In this document: positions 31,777 through 40,342 of the stretch, piece by piece | Numbering within the stretch: position 1 is the stretch's first letter | Layout of the letters: each line of letters starts with the position of its first letter | Source: a virus | DNA: 46,286 nucleotides | Direction: 5' to 3' (one strand) | IMG/VR virus record: IMGVR_UViG_3300003322_000810 | Location: 1-46,286 of that record | Notes under the pieces: generated by a model | What the model saw: only the letters and a program-made list of their open reading frames with translations | The model's database searches: none | What the model was told of the DNA's origin: nothing | Program-made: the position numbers and the translations under genes

Positions 31777-32009
31777 GTTAATTTTGCGAAATCGGGGCTT
31801 GTGGTTATGCGAATTTCCCAATTTTCTGATATGCGGAATACGATTTCATACTCTACGCGATTGAAGCCGTGGCCCTCGACTCGTTTTATTTCCTCGTGAG
31901 CACGGACGATATTGTGGCCGTCAACGTCTCGCATGACAACCTCGCCATCTGAGTCGTAAAAATCTGTTTTGTTTTCGTGGCACCATCCAAACCATTTCAT
32001 GATATACAT
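31773..32009 (-). CDS. Small hypothetical protein
   Basis: 78 residues from ATG 32009 (GGAGG 6 bases upstream). Acidic, with strands (KTDFYDSDGEVVMRDVDGHN). Its stop lies inside the 31748-31781 promoter block. It is divergent from the VRR-NUC gene, 32 bases apart. Function unknown. Confidence 0.5.
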   Translation of the reverse strand: MYIMKWFGWCHENKTDFYDSDGEVVMRDVDGHNIVRAHEEIKRVEGHGFNRVEYEIVFRISENWEIRITTSPDFAKLT

Positions 32010-32026
32010 TTCATACCTCCATCTTG

Positions 32027-32035
32027 TGGTATATT
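32027..32035 (+). promoter_or_regulatory. Extended -10 promoter, predicted leaderless
   Basis: TGG plus TATATT (32030-32035), six bases before ATG 32042. No -35 box and no Shine-Dalgarno. The same TGTGGTATATT string and distance are found at 23694-23711. Confidence 0.55.
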
Positions 32036-32041
32036 TCTCTC

Positions 32042-32431
32042 ATGGGACACATTGAGAAACAGATTGCGCGACCATATTTACTGTCGCTCACGCCAGACCA
32101 GCGGCGCGCCCGTATTTCCTGCGGAGTCGCGTGGGTATCCGAGAAGGTCCATCACGTGACCAAGAGGCAGGATATCACGCTGTACCCCGGCGACATCGTC
32201 ATCCGTGGCGGCAGGTCGTTTCATGGCGCACCAGCGGGCACCGCCGACTATGTGGGATTTGACTCGGTGGTCGTTACCCCGGATATGGTCGGCAAGCGTG
32301 TCGCGATCTTCGCCGCCGACGAGATCAAAAGCCCGAATGACCGGATGTCGAAGGTTCAGACCCGGTTTCGGGCTATGGTGCTCCGGATGGGTGGGCGGTA
32401 TCGGGTGATACGGGAATCTCAGAGCGAGTAG
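32042..32431 (+). CDS. VRR-NUC domain nuclease
   Basis: 129 residues from ATG 32042. The C-terminal half shows the VRR-NUC pattern: GTADYVGFDSVVV, then the E-x-K core in AADEIKS, then KVQTRFRAMVLRMGGRYRVIR. These metal-dependent nucleases of the PD-(D/E)XK class resolve branched DNA in phages. It is the only rightward gene among the leftward early genes and overlaps the 3' end of the next leftward gene (32373-32561) in antisense. Confidence 0.8.
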   Translation: MGHIEKQIARPYLLSLTPDQRRARISCGVAWVSEKVHHVTKRQDITLYPGDIVIRGGRSFHGAPAGTADYVGFDSVVVTPDMVGKRVAIFAADEIKSPNDRMSKVQTRFRAMVLRMGGRYRVIRESQSE

Positions 32432-32561
32432 CGAGCACGCAGTAAATAAGTCTATTTTTATTTTGCGGGCATTTTTTCCATTCACAATCCCCATCCTGGT
32501 TAGAATGACATCTTTCTGTAATTTTGTATCCATCAATTTGATATGGCATTTTTTCTTTCAT
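32373..32561 (-). CDS. Small Cys-rich protein overlapping VRR-NUC in antisense
   Basis: 62 residues from ATG 32561, which overlaps the previous stop (ATGA). A block CHSNQDGDCEWKKCPQ followed by a fourth Cys is a likely zinc site. The last 20 residues are read from the strand opposite the nuclease gene and lack clear character. Function unknown. Confidence 0.5.
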   Translation of the reverse strand: MKEKMPYQIDGYKITERCHSNQDGDCEWKKCPQNKNRLIYCVLATRSEIPVSPDTAHPSGAP

Positions 32562-32773
32562 GCGTTTGGGAAAAGCGCAAATTCCCCATTCCTCCGTTTA
32601 TTCATTACTTGCGCGGCATCGTTTATGCCCTGAATATATATTTCGGCACCGATGGTTTCTAAAGTTTTCGTCTGCAATGCATCATGGGTAAAAAAAGCTG
32701 ATGCTCGGCTTTTTGCAAGCATCGCAACGTCGTGCGGTATTTTTATTTCGCCTCGAATCCTGTAACTACTCAT
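32558..32773 (-). CDS. Small hypothetical protein downstream of the helicase
   Basis: 71 residues, mixed strands and helices (RIRGEIKIPHDVAMLAKSRA). Start overlaps the helicase stop by 4 bases (ATGA). AT-rich relative to the helicase C-terminus. No family recognised. Confidence 0.5.
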   Translation of the reverse strand: MSSYRIRGEIKIPHDVAMLAKSRASAFFTHDALQTKTLETIGAEIYIQGINDAAQVMNKRRNGEFALFPNA

Positions 32774-34533
32774 ACCGCATCCCTCTTATGCGCTCGCAGC
32801 GCATCGATTTGATACTTCGCCCATTGAGGTTTATACCCCAGTTGGCGAGCTATTTCATACAGCAATGGGGCTTGTACCGCCATCGCTTTCATTTCCTCAG
32901 TGAGCCGGTAGTATACCCACATCGGCTTTCGACCCAGTTCCTTCGCGATCCGCAGCAAGTCCCCAATCGGTCCCGGCTCGATCTTTCCGGCCTTCAATCC
33001 CGCAACCGCGAGGTCGGTCGCTTTACCGATGCCATCCTGCACCTCTCGCTTCTCCTCGGGTGCCAGGTCGTTGAACTTTACCGGTGCCTTGATTTCCTTG
33101 AGCTTCGCCGTCTCGTCGACTTCAAGCTCCTCGCGGCCCTCTTTCAGCTCGCCACCGTTTTTAACGCAGCCCGACCGGCACGCCTTATTCACGCAGACCT
33201 CATAGTCATTAAACGGGCATGAGGCCACGAGAAATTCCTCGGTTTGTTTCTTTTTCTTTTGGCGCGGACGGCCCTCGAAGTTCCATTGCACGTCATCGAG
33301 GAAAAAGAGCGGGATGCCAGGGTAATCGTCGATTTGGTGGTATTTCACGAGGTTGACGTGATCGAAGAATACGGCGTTTGTTTTACCTGGAAATGTTCGG
33401 AGTAATCGACCAACTTTTTGGAAATAAATGTTTCTGGATTGAGTCGGCCGCAGACTCGCTCCATATTCAAGATTTGGGATATCGACGCCATAAATGACCA
33501 AATCGCAGTTGCACACCCCGTCTATTTTTTCCTGCTCCAGAGCGGTCAATGCTTTCTCTCTCTGATCTTTCGGCATGTTCCCCCAAACCGGGATGAAATG
33601 AAAACCAGCCTCATTGAAATGGCGAGCAGTCTCCTTGGCAGATTTCACCGATCGGCAGAATATCAACGCGGGCTTATTAGGATTCTGCCCAGGTCGTGGA
33701 TCCGGACGGCGCCCATGTTTCTGATAATATTTCACGACGTCACCATAGACCTTGCGCTTTTCGAGGAAGTCGTCAAGCTCCTCCTCGTCGATCTCGCCGG
33801 CGCGCCAATGCAGTTTGTCGAGTCCGTTTATGGGAGGAGCGAAATACCTCAGTGGCGCCAGAAATTCCCGTTCTACCATCCATGGGATCGATGGGCCGTA
33901 TACAATATCCCCATAAATTCCACCAATGTTTTTTTCAAAAATCTCAGAAGAAAATCCAAGTTCATCGCCTGAATTTTCTGATATTATTCTTCGTCTAACC
34001 GGTTCTTTGCATGAATCAAATTCTCGCTTATCAATTTGAATCCAATTTTCCTTGAGGCCGGTCCCATCAGTTCTTTCCGGCGTCGCAGTGAAGCCAATTA
34101 TTCGAGTTGTATCTGGTATTTTTTCAAAAAGCTTTTGCTGAAAATCGAAATTCAGGTGAGCCTCGTCGATAATAATAAGGTCGGGCCAATTCTTTATACG
34201 ATCCCACCGACGGTCGAGTGTCTGTTTTGACACAACATGAACATTGAATGCGCGAGACTCATTTTGACCCGATGAAATGAAGGCATGATTCACACCATGC
34301 TTCGTAAGCTTTTTTCCTGCCTGCTTTCTGATTTCATCTCTCGGGACAATAATCCAAACGCGATTATTCTTCATGTTGCGCTTGTTTGATTCAATGACCA
34401 TATTTACTATTCTGGAGAAAATTTCAGTTTTTCCACCACCGGTAACGAGCTGAACCATAAACGCTCGGTGTTTTCTTATGCCATCGCGTGCGGCAGGAAC
34501 AAGTTCATTCTGGTAATCTCTAAGTTGAGGCAT
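32770..34533 (-). CDS. Superfamily 2 DNA/RNA helicase
   Basis: 587 residues. Motif I TGGGKTE (31-37), motif II DEAH (123-126), motif III TAT (149-151) and a C-terminal RecA-like domain with YGVDIPNL and QKVGRLLR (motif VI) are clear. A Cys cluster near 445-465 (CPFNDYEVCVNKACRSGC) may bind zinc. The C-terminal 120 residues include helix-turn-helix-like repeats. It probably remodels forks or recombination intermediates, like UvsW. Codon use is AT-rich up to about residue 200 and GC-rich afterwards. Its start lies within the end of the GIY-YIG gene. Confidence 0.88.
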   Translation of the reverse strand: MPQLRDYQNELVPAARDGIRKHRAFMVQLVTGGGKTEIFSRIVNMVIESNKRNMKNNRVWIIVPRDEIRKQAGKKLTKHGVNHAFISSGQNESRAFNVHVVSKQTLDRRWDRIKNWPDLIIIDEAHLNFDFQQKLFEKIPDTTRIIGFTATPERTDGTGLKENWIQIDKREFDSCKEPVRRRIISENSGDELGFSSEIFEKNIGGIYGDIVYGPSIPWMVEREFLAPLRYFAPPINGLDKLHWRAGEIDEEELDDFLEKRKVYGDVVKYYQKHGRRPDPRPGQNPNKPALIFCRSVKSAKETARHFNEAGFHFIPVWGNMPKDQREKALTALEQEKIDGVCNCDLVIYGVDIPNLEYGASLRPTQSRNIYFQKVGRLLRTFPGKTNAVFFDHVNLVKYHQIDDYPGIPLFFLDDVQWNFEGRPRQKKKKQTEEFLVASCPFNDYEVCVNKACRSGCVKNGGELKEGREELEVDETAKLKEIKAPVKFNDLAPEEKREVQDGIGKATDLAVAGLKAGKIEPGPIGDLLRIAKELGRKPMWVYYRLTEEMKAMAVQAPLLYEIARQLGYKPQWAKYQIDALRAHKRDAV

Positions 34534-35320
34534 TGATATGTCTCCATGTTCTATTCATTTTTATGCTATAGACAATTGATTTTGAGACAGAATATTTTCG
34601 CTCTATATCACATGGTCGCATACCGGCTTTTAAATCAATTTTTATCCCACGAGCAATATCCGAGGTAATTTTCGCTGTTGGGCAGAGTTCACCGATAAAT
34701 CGACCTTTTCGGGCATCGCTCATTTTTTTCCGGGATTCATCTGTTCTTTTTGATCCGAGATTTGCCTGACGGGTTTTCTCGATGGATTCCGGCTTCCATT
34801 TTCGTCCGAGCATTTTTTGACGTCGTTTTTCTACTACTTCGGGTGGATGCTTCTTTCCGGTTAGAGATTTCCGCATTCTCTCGATGGATTCAGTAGGTTT
34901 CTTTTTCCCACGCTGCGAAAGGCTCATTTTCAATCTTGTCTCACTCGACCGCTTTTTACCGAAATTCGGGTTCTTGAATCCGGTATTGATCTCGGATAAT
35001 TTCTTCTTGGTTTCATCATTTAATTTTGTGGAATCGCCGCCGGTGGTGAGATTATAGCCAAATTCTTTCTTATTCGTTTTCAGCCTATCAATCCAAAACG
35101 ACTCCTTTTTATTCAAATCATCAGCCGTTTCCGCACGGTCAATTACTTCCCATTCGAATGCCTCAACGCCATATTTGCGAATTGCAGCGTGAAAGTAGCT
35201 TGTGCTTTTATATAAATTCGCTTTTCTCTCATGATCCAACCTCCTGAGATGGAGGGATTGAATTGTCTGGCCAATGTAGATTTTACCATTCCCGGTATTT
35301 GTCGCTTTGTAAATTATCAC
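34520..35320 (-). CDS. Free-standing GIY-YIG homing endonuclease with NUMOD repeats
   Basis: 266 residues. MIIYKATNTGNGKIYIGQT is the GIY-YIG core, followed by the LNKKESFWI helix (metal-binding Glu) and FGYNLTTGG. Residues 105-215 carry several NUMOD3-like repeats (ETRLKMSLSQRGKKKP, RMRKSLTGKKHP, KTRQANLGSKRT). A C-terminal helix-turn-helix (CDIERKYSVSKSIVYSIK) completes the Seg-like layout. GTG start fused to a strong promoter with no ribosome site. AT-rich; overlaps the helicase start by 14 bases. Confidence 0.9.
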   Translation of the reverse strand: MIIYKATNTGNGKIYIGQTIQSLHLRRLDHERKANLYKSTSYFHAAIRKYGVEAFEWEVIDRAETADDLNKKESFWIDRLKTNKKEFGYNLTTGGDSTKLNDETKKKLSEINTGFKNPNFGKKRSSETRLKMSLSQRGKKKPTESIERMRKSLTGKKHPPEVVEKRRQKMLGRKWKPESIEKTRQANLGSKRTDESRKKMSDARKGRFIGELCPTAKITSDIARGIKIDLKAGMRPCDIERKYSVSKSIVYSIKMNRTWRHINAST

Positions 35321-35325
35321 AATTA

Positions 35326-35355
35326 ATTATACCACCGTTTCACAGTTAGTGACAA
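35326..35355 (-). promoter_or_regulatory. Strong promoter of the second homing endonuclease, predicted leaderless
   Basis: Minus strand: TTGTCA (35355-35350), 18 bases, TGG then consensus TATAAT (35331-35326), 5 bases, GTG (35320). No Shine-Dalgarno. The -10 box overlaps the stop codon of the upstream gene. Confidence 0.7.
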
Positions 35356-35518
35356 CGTCCTCCACAAACTCGCCAGCGAGGGCGGTGAGAACCAATTCGG
35401 TTATGAAAATCGGATATTCAATGAACGGAGTCCCTTTCGGTACTCCATTTGGATTTCTCGCACGCCGTGCCGACCAGATTTCATTTTCGGTCGCGAGAAA
35501 AATAACATTTCCGTTCAC
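35327..35518 (-). CDS. Small hypothetical protein
   Basis: 63 residues from a GTG at 35518 that overlaps the upstream stop (GTGA) and has GGAGAGG upstream. Residues include ENEIWSARRARNPNGVPKG; the second half is hydrophobic but not a clear membrane helix. No family recognised. Confidence 0.5.
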   Translation of the reverse strand: MNGNVIFLATENEIWSARRARNPNGVPKGTPFIEYPIFITELVLTALAGEFVEDVVTNCETVV

Positions 35519-35706
35519 TTCGCCCTCTCCTGTTTTTGAATGCTTTTGATAAGTTTTACCCAACGAGATTCGCTCATAAGCCGACTTTCAAATCTTCCAA
35601 TAACGCGGAAAAACTCTTTAAGAGCGCGCCAGAAAGTGAATGGTCCAGCGCAATTAAGACCACCGGAACTTGTTTTCACCTTTATCACCCAATATTTACG
35701 TTTCAC
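35515..35706 (-). CDS. Small basic hypothetical protein
   Basis: 63 residues from GTG 35706 overlapping the upstream stop (GTGA). Very basic and aromatic (MKRKYWVIKVKTSSGG, FTFWRALKEFFRVIGRF). The junctions on both sides share the string GGGCGAAGTGAA, which codes the end of one protein (RAK) and the GTG start of the next. Function unknown. Confidence 0.5.
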   Translation of the reverse strand: MKRKYWVIKVKTSSGGLNCAGPFTFWRALKEFFRVIGRFESRLMSESRWVKLIKSIQKQERAK

Positions 35707-36131
35707 TTCGCCCGCTCCCTTGCAATCTTCTCCTCGACTGCCGTCGTTATAAACTCGATCATCGTCGTTTTGCTATGAGTCTCAGTCAGGTACTCGCGGA
35801 TTTTCCAGTAGGTATCCTCATCGATCGATGCCGGTCTGATCTTGCGGCCACGCTTTATTTTTTTCCGTTCCACTTCGGGTGCTCCTTTTTCGTACAGGTG
35901 ATTCCACTTCGGGTGGTGATACCATGTATCCCCAGACTCGTCGGTCTGCTCCCACAAGCATAGCTCGTCCGAGAGCGAGTTCATGAGCGCGGTAACTGCC
36001 GTTTGTTTCAAGCGGCCCATAACGCGGTTGATATCGGCGTTTGTGATTCCACCGGGTGAGTCCGTGATCAGTTTTACAAGCCGGATTTTTCGCCGCTCGC
36101 GGTCGGCATCGAGGATCATGGGGCGGCTCAT
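35703..36131 (-). CDS. Probable winged-helix protein
   Basis: 142 residues. Residues 12-60 (ERRKIRLVKLITDSPGGITN, then VMGRLKQTAVTALMNSLSDE) read as a winged-helix DNA-binding region. The middle has YHHPKWNH and a basic linker (KKIKRGRKIRP), and the C-terminus is a helix. Overlaps both neighbours by 4 bases. A regulatory role is likely but not shown. Confidence 0.5.
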   Translation of the reverse strand: MSRPMILDADRERRKIRLVKLITDSPGGITNADINRVMGRLKQTAVTALMNSLSDELCLWEQTDESGDTWYHHPKWNHLYEKGAPEVERKKIKRGRKIRPASIDEDTYWKIREYLTETHSKTTMIEFITTAVEEKIARERAK

Positions 36132-37180
36132 ACCGACTCCAGATTTATTTTAAGCTGCCGAACCTCGTCGTCAATTCGTTTGTACGCCATATCGATATAT
36201 TGCGGATTCAACTCGATGCCGACAAATTTTCGATTGAGTCGCGAGGCTACAAGTGCCGTCGTTCCTGCACCCATAAACGGGTCAAGAACGATGCCGTTCT
36301 CCGGGGATCCGGCGAGTATGCAGGGTTCAATGAGTTTTTCCGGGAAGGTGGCAAAATGGGCTTCGGGGAATGCTTGCGTAGCGACGGTCCATACGGTGCG
36401 TTTGTTTGCGCCGGTTGCTTGTTGTTCTTGCTTTGACATGCCGTCCCATCGGTCGTTGAATCCCGCATGCCTGCGGGAATGTCCGCGCTGTTTATCTGAT
36501 CTGGGAGCAACGGCTTTCATATTTCCATTGCCTTTCGATGGAGTATAAGATCCGTTTTGATTTTTTATATCTTGATTAAGTCGTGCCACTGAGCTTTCTT
36601 TTATTGGTTCGCGAATAGCGTAGGAATCATAATAGTATTGGGGCGATTTCGAAAGCAAAAACAGATACTCATGCGCCTTCGTTGGTCGGTCTATTACCGA
36701 CTCGGGCATAGGATTTGGCTTACTCCAAATGATATCCGATCGGAGATACCAGCCGTCCGCACGCAGGGCGAAGGCGAGCATCCATGGAATGCCTACCATG
36801 TCCTTTGATTTTATGCCATTTATGGCACCCCTTTTACCATGACGGGTAGCCTTATTTTTGTCTGTGCCAGGTTCGGCAGTTCGAATTCCATCCTTCGCAA
36901 ATGATCCGCCACCGCCATTTCCGCCACCCGCATATGAATCCCCAATATTGACCCACAACGTCCCATCATCCCGAAGCGTTCGGCGAACTTCTCTGAATAT
37001 CTCGACCATGTTCGCGATATATTCTTCCGGGGTGTCCTCAAGACCGAGTTGTCCCGGAACGCCATAGTCACGAAGATTCCAATAGGGAGGGGATGTCACG
37101 CAGGTATTGAAAAATTGGTCGGGAAATTGACGAAGCAGCATGAGGCTATCGTCTTCATAAATCTTATTCAATTCCATCAT
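36128..37180 (-). CDS. DNA methyltransferase (N4-cytosine or N6-adenine type)
   Basis: 350 residues. Catalytic motif IV SPPY (30-33) comes before the AdoMet-binding motif I LDPFMGAGTT (about 300-310), the beta-class order. SPPY is usual for N4-cytosine enzymes but also occurs in N6-adenine ones. The variable region (about 180-260) should set the sequence specificity. No restriction partner is nearby, so protection of phage DNA against host restriction is likely. Its start overlaps the primase stop. Confidence 0.9.
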   Translation of the reverse strand: MMELNKIYEDDSLMLLRQFPDQFFNTCVTSPPYWNLRDYGVPGQLGLEDTPEEYIANMVEIFREVRRTLRDDGTLWVNIGDSYAGGGNGGGGSFAKDGIRTAEPGTDKNKATRHGKRGAINGIKSKDMVGIPWMLAFALRADGWYLRSDIIWSKPNPMPESVIDRPTKAHEYLFLLSKSPQYYYDSYAIREPIKESSVARLNQDIKNQNGSYTPSKGNGNMKAVAPRSDKQRGHSRRHAGFNDRWDGMSKQEQQATGANKRTVWTVATQAFPEAHFATFPEKLIEPCILAGSPENGIVLDPFMGAGTTALVASRLNRKFVGIELNPQYIDMAYKRIDDEVRQLKINLESV

Positions 37181-40173
37181 ATCCCCACCTCATCATCCCA
37201 AATGATCTCGCGAATCCAGACACTCGCTCCGAGGCGCGCGAAATTCTCGTACTTCCAGTACTTCGACGAGCGTTTGAGGAGTTTTGAGTACGTCCTGCCA
37301 CTCATATCCCACACCTTTGATATGTAATCCGAGTTCGCTTTGACCACGAGGCAACCTGATTTTTTATCGACCATGACACCGCGATTGACCGCGGTCGTGC
37401 GCCAGTTGTCCAACTCGGTGTACTCGAGATTCCTCGTCTCGGTTCGACCAGACAGGCCAAGCTCACGGTTCTCCCCGGTTTGCTTCTCGACGACGCCGTA
37501 CTTGATGCCCCTGAGTATCTCGCGCAGGGTCAACTCAGTTTTCGGGTCTCCTGATATTTTCGTCACCTGGTCCAAGAGTTTGTCGAGCATCTCCTCGGTC
37601 TCGTCGCGCTTATCCTCAAGCGGTTTGACCTTGTAGACTTGACCTATCCAGTCGGCGAACTCGTCCTCACCTGGGATCCGGTCTTTGAACACCCGCCAGA
37701 AGGCCGCGAACAAGAGTGCGTCGGCGTATCCTCGGCGCGAGTCCTGGATCATAGCCACGATTGCCCGCGTCATGACGTTTGCTGCCGCGAGGATCTCAGG
37801 CATCTTCGACCATGTAAACGCCCTGATACCTGCGCACACGTCGTCAGTCACGGCCGCCGCAAGGTTGTCCGATATGGTCTCCCACTTGCTTGGATCACCC
37901 GGCACGAGGTTGACCGACATGATTCGGTTGTCTTGCTCGACATTTCCCGTAGCCGGCGTCACCGCCGAGAACAGGAACATGTTGCGCATAAGGTACGATA
38001 GAGCGCCCTCACCGTTCGGCGTGCCCTTGGCGACCTGCGGCGCATCGTCTGAGGTCGATTGCTGCATGAGCGCGAATAGCCCTTGACGCATTTCCTGACC
38101 TTTTTTACCCTCGATGTTGGCCTCGTCGATGATGACCGGTAGGCTATCGAGTCCGGTCTTTTGCCTGACTCCGGCCTCGGATGTGCCTCCCGACAGGTAA
38201 TAGGGTGTAGCCACCAGCGGCATGATGACGCGGAGTAGTAGCGTCGATTTACCCGATTTGCTCTCGCCGGTCAGTACCATCGCGTTGCGCCACGGGAGAC
38301 ATCCGCCGAATGGTGCAAGCAGGCTCCATGCAAGCGCCCTCGTAGTGTCGGCTTTGGTCTCAAAGGTCATAGCCGACACGGCCTCAAGGAATTTCTTCCG
38401 CTCCTCGAATGTCGCATGCCGCTTGTGTAGGCCCACATCGTAGACGGTTTTTTTGAGGTACAACCGGCGGTCGTCCGGCTCGCCGATCGTCTGGTGACCG
38501 TCATGGTAGCAGATACGGCCGTCACGCTCCCGCCATGCACCGCGACCCCGACGGTTCTCAGGATCGAACTCTTGCGCCTGGCTGATGCGGATGACAAAAT
38601 CGGTGGACTCTTGCCAGTCGACGCCACCCTTGTGATTCGGGAACTCGGTAATCCACCATGTGAGTGGTGCCAAGTCAAGCATTTTTGTACTCGTCAGGGT
38701 GTCGAGTCGGTATTTTTTGAGTCGGGCTGAACAGTCGAGGAAGTAGGCGAATCCGTCGTCGGCGACTCCGAGGGGGCGGAAGGGGTAGTCAGTGTTATTG
38801 TTATCCCGTGGGTGCCCGTCTCCTCCTCCCACTTGCCTGCTATGAGAAAGCACCCCTCCGGTGCCCGCAGAAATATTTCCTTTACCGCTTGAATCAGTAT
38901 TTGTTCTACCTGATCCTGGGTCATTGTTTCGAACGGTCTGCTGGGTGCTTCCATTTTGTTCAATTCTACCTTTTCCCGTTTCATTTTTCGCGTGACTCCT
39001 TTTCTTCCTGTCTCGTTCTTCCCAACCCGCGATAAGCGCATCGAGTTCGTCCGTGCTGATCTCGGGACCGTTCAAGATCCACTCGCGCATCTCGTCGGGT
39101 GTTTTGACCTTGAGTGCGTCCACGATGTCCGAGCCGTCGCCGAAGGTTCCTACGGCAGGGCGGCAGACCTTGATCCGTATTTCCGAACGATTTTCTTGAT
39201 TATTCGCATTTTCGGACTGATCGTGTTCCGCTGCTTTCCGCGCTTCCGCTTCCAAACGACGGGCGAGATTCCTTGCGGCCTTAAAACCCGGTTCGTCGTT
39301 ATCTGGATAGTAATAGGCACCATCCCGAGCGATTCGTGCTGATAACGAATTTCCGATATCGAACTTTCCCACACTTTCGACGCCTCGATTCCACGAAAGC
39401 GGCACAATTCCTGTAATCGCCTTAGCTGCCGCTCGACACTTCGCGCCCTCGTGGAAGCAGATGGGCCAGTCTGGGTTTTTTGCGAGCTCGTCTCGTCCGA
39501 AGAGGATGACGGGGGCGTTTTTGGTCTGGATGTATTGTCCGTTGTAGTAGAAGCTGATGACGTTTTTAACGACTGCGTGTTGGCTTCGCTCCACGCCTTC
39601 TCCCACTGTTCCATCGTCATTTCTTTCCTGCTCGAATCTGACATCTACAACCTCCACAAGTCCTTGTTCATTCCGCGCGGCCCATTTGCCCGCTATTCTC
39701 GTACCCCAGCCAACTGACGGGTTCTCAGGTTTTTTGCCGTGCTTATCGAAATACTTCTTGTCGTCGAACTCAGCTTTCCACGCATTCGCCTTCATGAGCG
39801 CGTCGTCCGAGAAAATACGGCGCGCGTCCTCGTTTGTGACCGGCACGACTACTGGGACCTCACGCTCTTTCTTCGTCTGGCGCTTGACCGGCTCGCCCAC
39901 CGATGCGCCGACGGTATCGGCTACACGCTGGAGTACGGTTGGAAAATCAGTCGATCCGCGCAGCCATTGGTCGACCTCGAACACGTCGTAGTTCATCGCG
40001 CATACAAAGCAGTGTATATACTCGTCGTTGGCGATATGCGCATTCTCATACGGCGGACCGTCATTATGCGCCGGGTTTTGGCAGGGCACGTAGTCGTCCG
40101 ATGTTATCTCAATGCCTGATCGCGTCAAGTAATCGCGCAGTCGCGGGCGCAGGTCGTCAGCTTTGAGCCTCAA
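37177..40173 (-). CDS. Primase-helicase replication protein
   Basis: 998 residues from TTG 40173 (AAAGGG about 6 bases upstream). The open frame continues to an ATG at 40314, but that part is read through the tRNA-like element and lacks protein character. A zinc-binding CQNPAH/CFVC region (about residues 31-57) is followed by a TOPRIM-like core with HEGAKC (about 241) and YYPDND (about 285). A C-terminal helicase follows, with Walker A GESKSGKST (about 635) and Walker B VIIDEAN. It likely primes and unwinds at the phage origin. Linker residues 360-450 are charged and low complexity. Confidence 0.85.
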   Translation of the reverse strand: MRLKADDLRPRLRDYLTRSGIEITSDDYVPCQNPAHNDGPPYENAHIANDEYIHCFVCAMNYDVFEVDQWLRGSTDFPTVLQRVADTVGASVGEPVKRQTKKEREVPVVVPVTNEDARRIFSDDALMKANAWKAEFDDKKYFDKHGKKPENPSVGWGTRIAGKWAARNEQGLVEVVDVRFEQERNDDGTVGEGVERSQHAVVKNVISFYYNGQYIQTKNAPVILFGRDELAKNPDWPICFHEGAKCRAAAKAITGIVPLSWNRGVESVGKFDIGNSLSARIARDGAYYYPDNDEPGFKAARNLARRLEAEARKAAEHDQSENANNQENRSEIRIKVCRPAVGTFGDGSDIVDALKVKTPDEMREWILNGPEISTDELDALIAGWEERDRKKRSHAKNETGKGRIEQNGSTQQTVRNNDPGSGRTNTDSSGKGNISAGTGGVLSHSRQVGGGDGHPRDNNNTDYPFRPLGVADDGFAYFLDCSARLKKYRLDTLTSTKMLDLAPLTWWITEFPNHKGGVDWQESTDFVIRISQAQEFDPENRRGRGAWRERDGRICYHDGHQTIGEPDDRRLYLKKTVYDVGLHKRHATFEERKKFLEAVSAMTFETKADTTRALAWSLLAPFGGCLPWRNAMVLTGESKSGKSTLLLRVIMPLVATPYYLSGGTSEAGVRQKTGLDSLPVIIDEANIEGKKGQEMRQGLFALMQQSTSDDAPQVAKGTPNGEGALSYLMRNMFLFSAVTPATGNVEQDNRIMSVNLVPGDPSKWETISDNLAAAVTDDVCAGIRAFTWSKMPEILAAANVMTRAIVAMIQDSRRGYADALLFAAFWRVFKDRIPGEDEFADWIGQVYKVKPLEDKRDETEEMLDKLLDQVTKISGDPKTELTLREILRGIKYGVVEKQTGENRELGLSGRTETRNLEYTELDNWRTTAVNRGVMVDKKSGCLVVKANSDYISKVWDMSGRTYSKLLKRSSKYWKYENFARLGASVWIREIIWDDEVGI

Positions 40174-40202
40174 TGTGTTCCCTTTCCAGTTCCAGCGAAA
40201 AC

Positions 40203-40342
40203 GAGAGACGGCCGGATTTGAACCAGCGACCTTCCGACAAATAGCCTCAACGCGCCTCGACACTGGACATGCACTGACCCCACGTCGACCGGCCCCAGCG
40301 TCTACTTTTTTCATCGGTGCTCTACCACTGAGCTACGTCTCT
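40203..40342 (-). other. tRNA-like element with an enlarged anticodon arm
   Basis: Minus strand, 140 bases. Acceptor AGAGACG pairs perfectly with CGTCTCT. U8 is present. The D arm is GCTC-AGTGGTA-GAGC and the T arm is GCTGG-TTCAAAT-CCGGC, both canonical. CCGAT and GTCGG can form an anticodon stem, but 74 bases replace the 7-base loop, so about 67 extra bases are inserted and no U33 is obvious. The insert itself can fold (TCGAC with GTCGA). It is either an intron-like tRNA, a decayed tRNA or an RNA mimic in the leader of the primase gene. Confidence 0.65.

Noticed and set aside
40174-40314. Upstream extension of the primase gene to ATG 40314
   Set aside because: The extension is read entirely within the tRNA-like element; TTG 40173 has a better ribosome site and the zinc-binding domain begins soon after.
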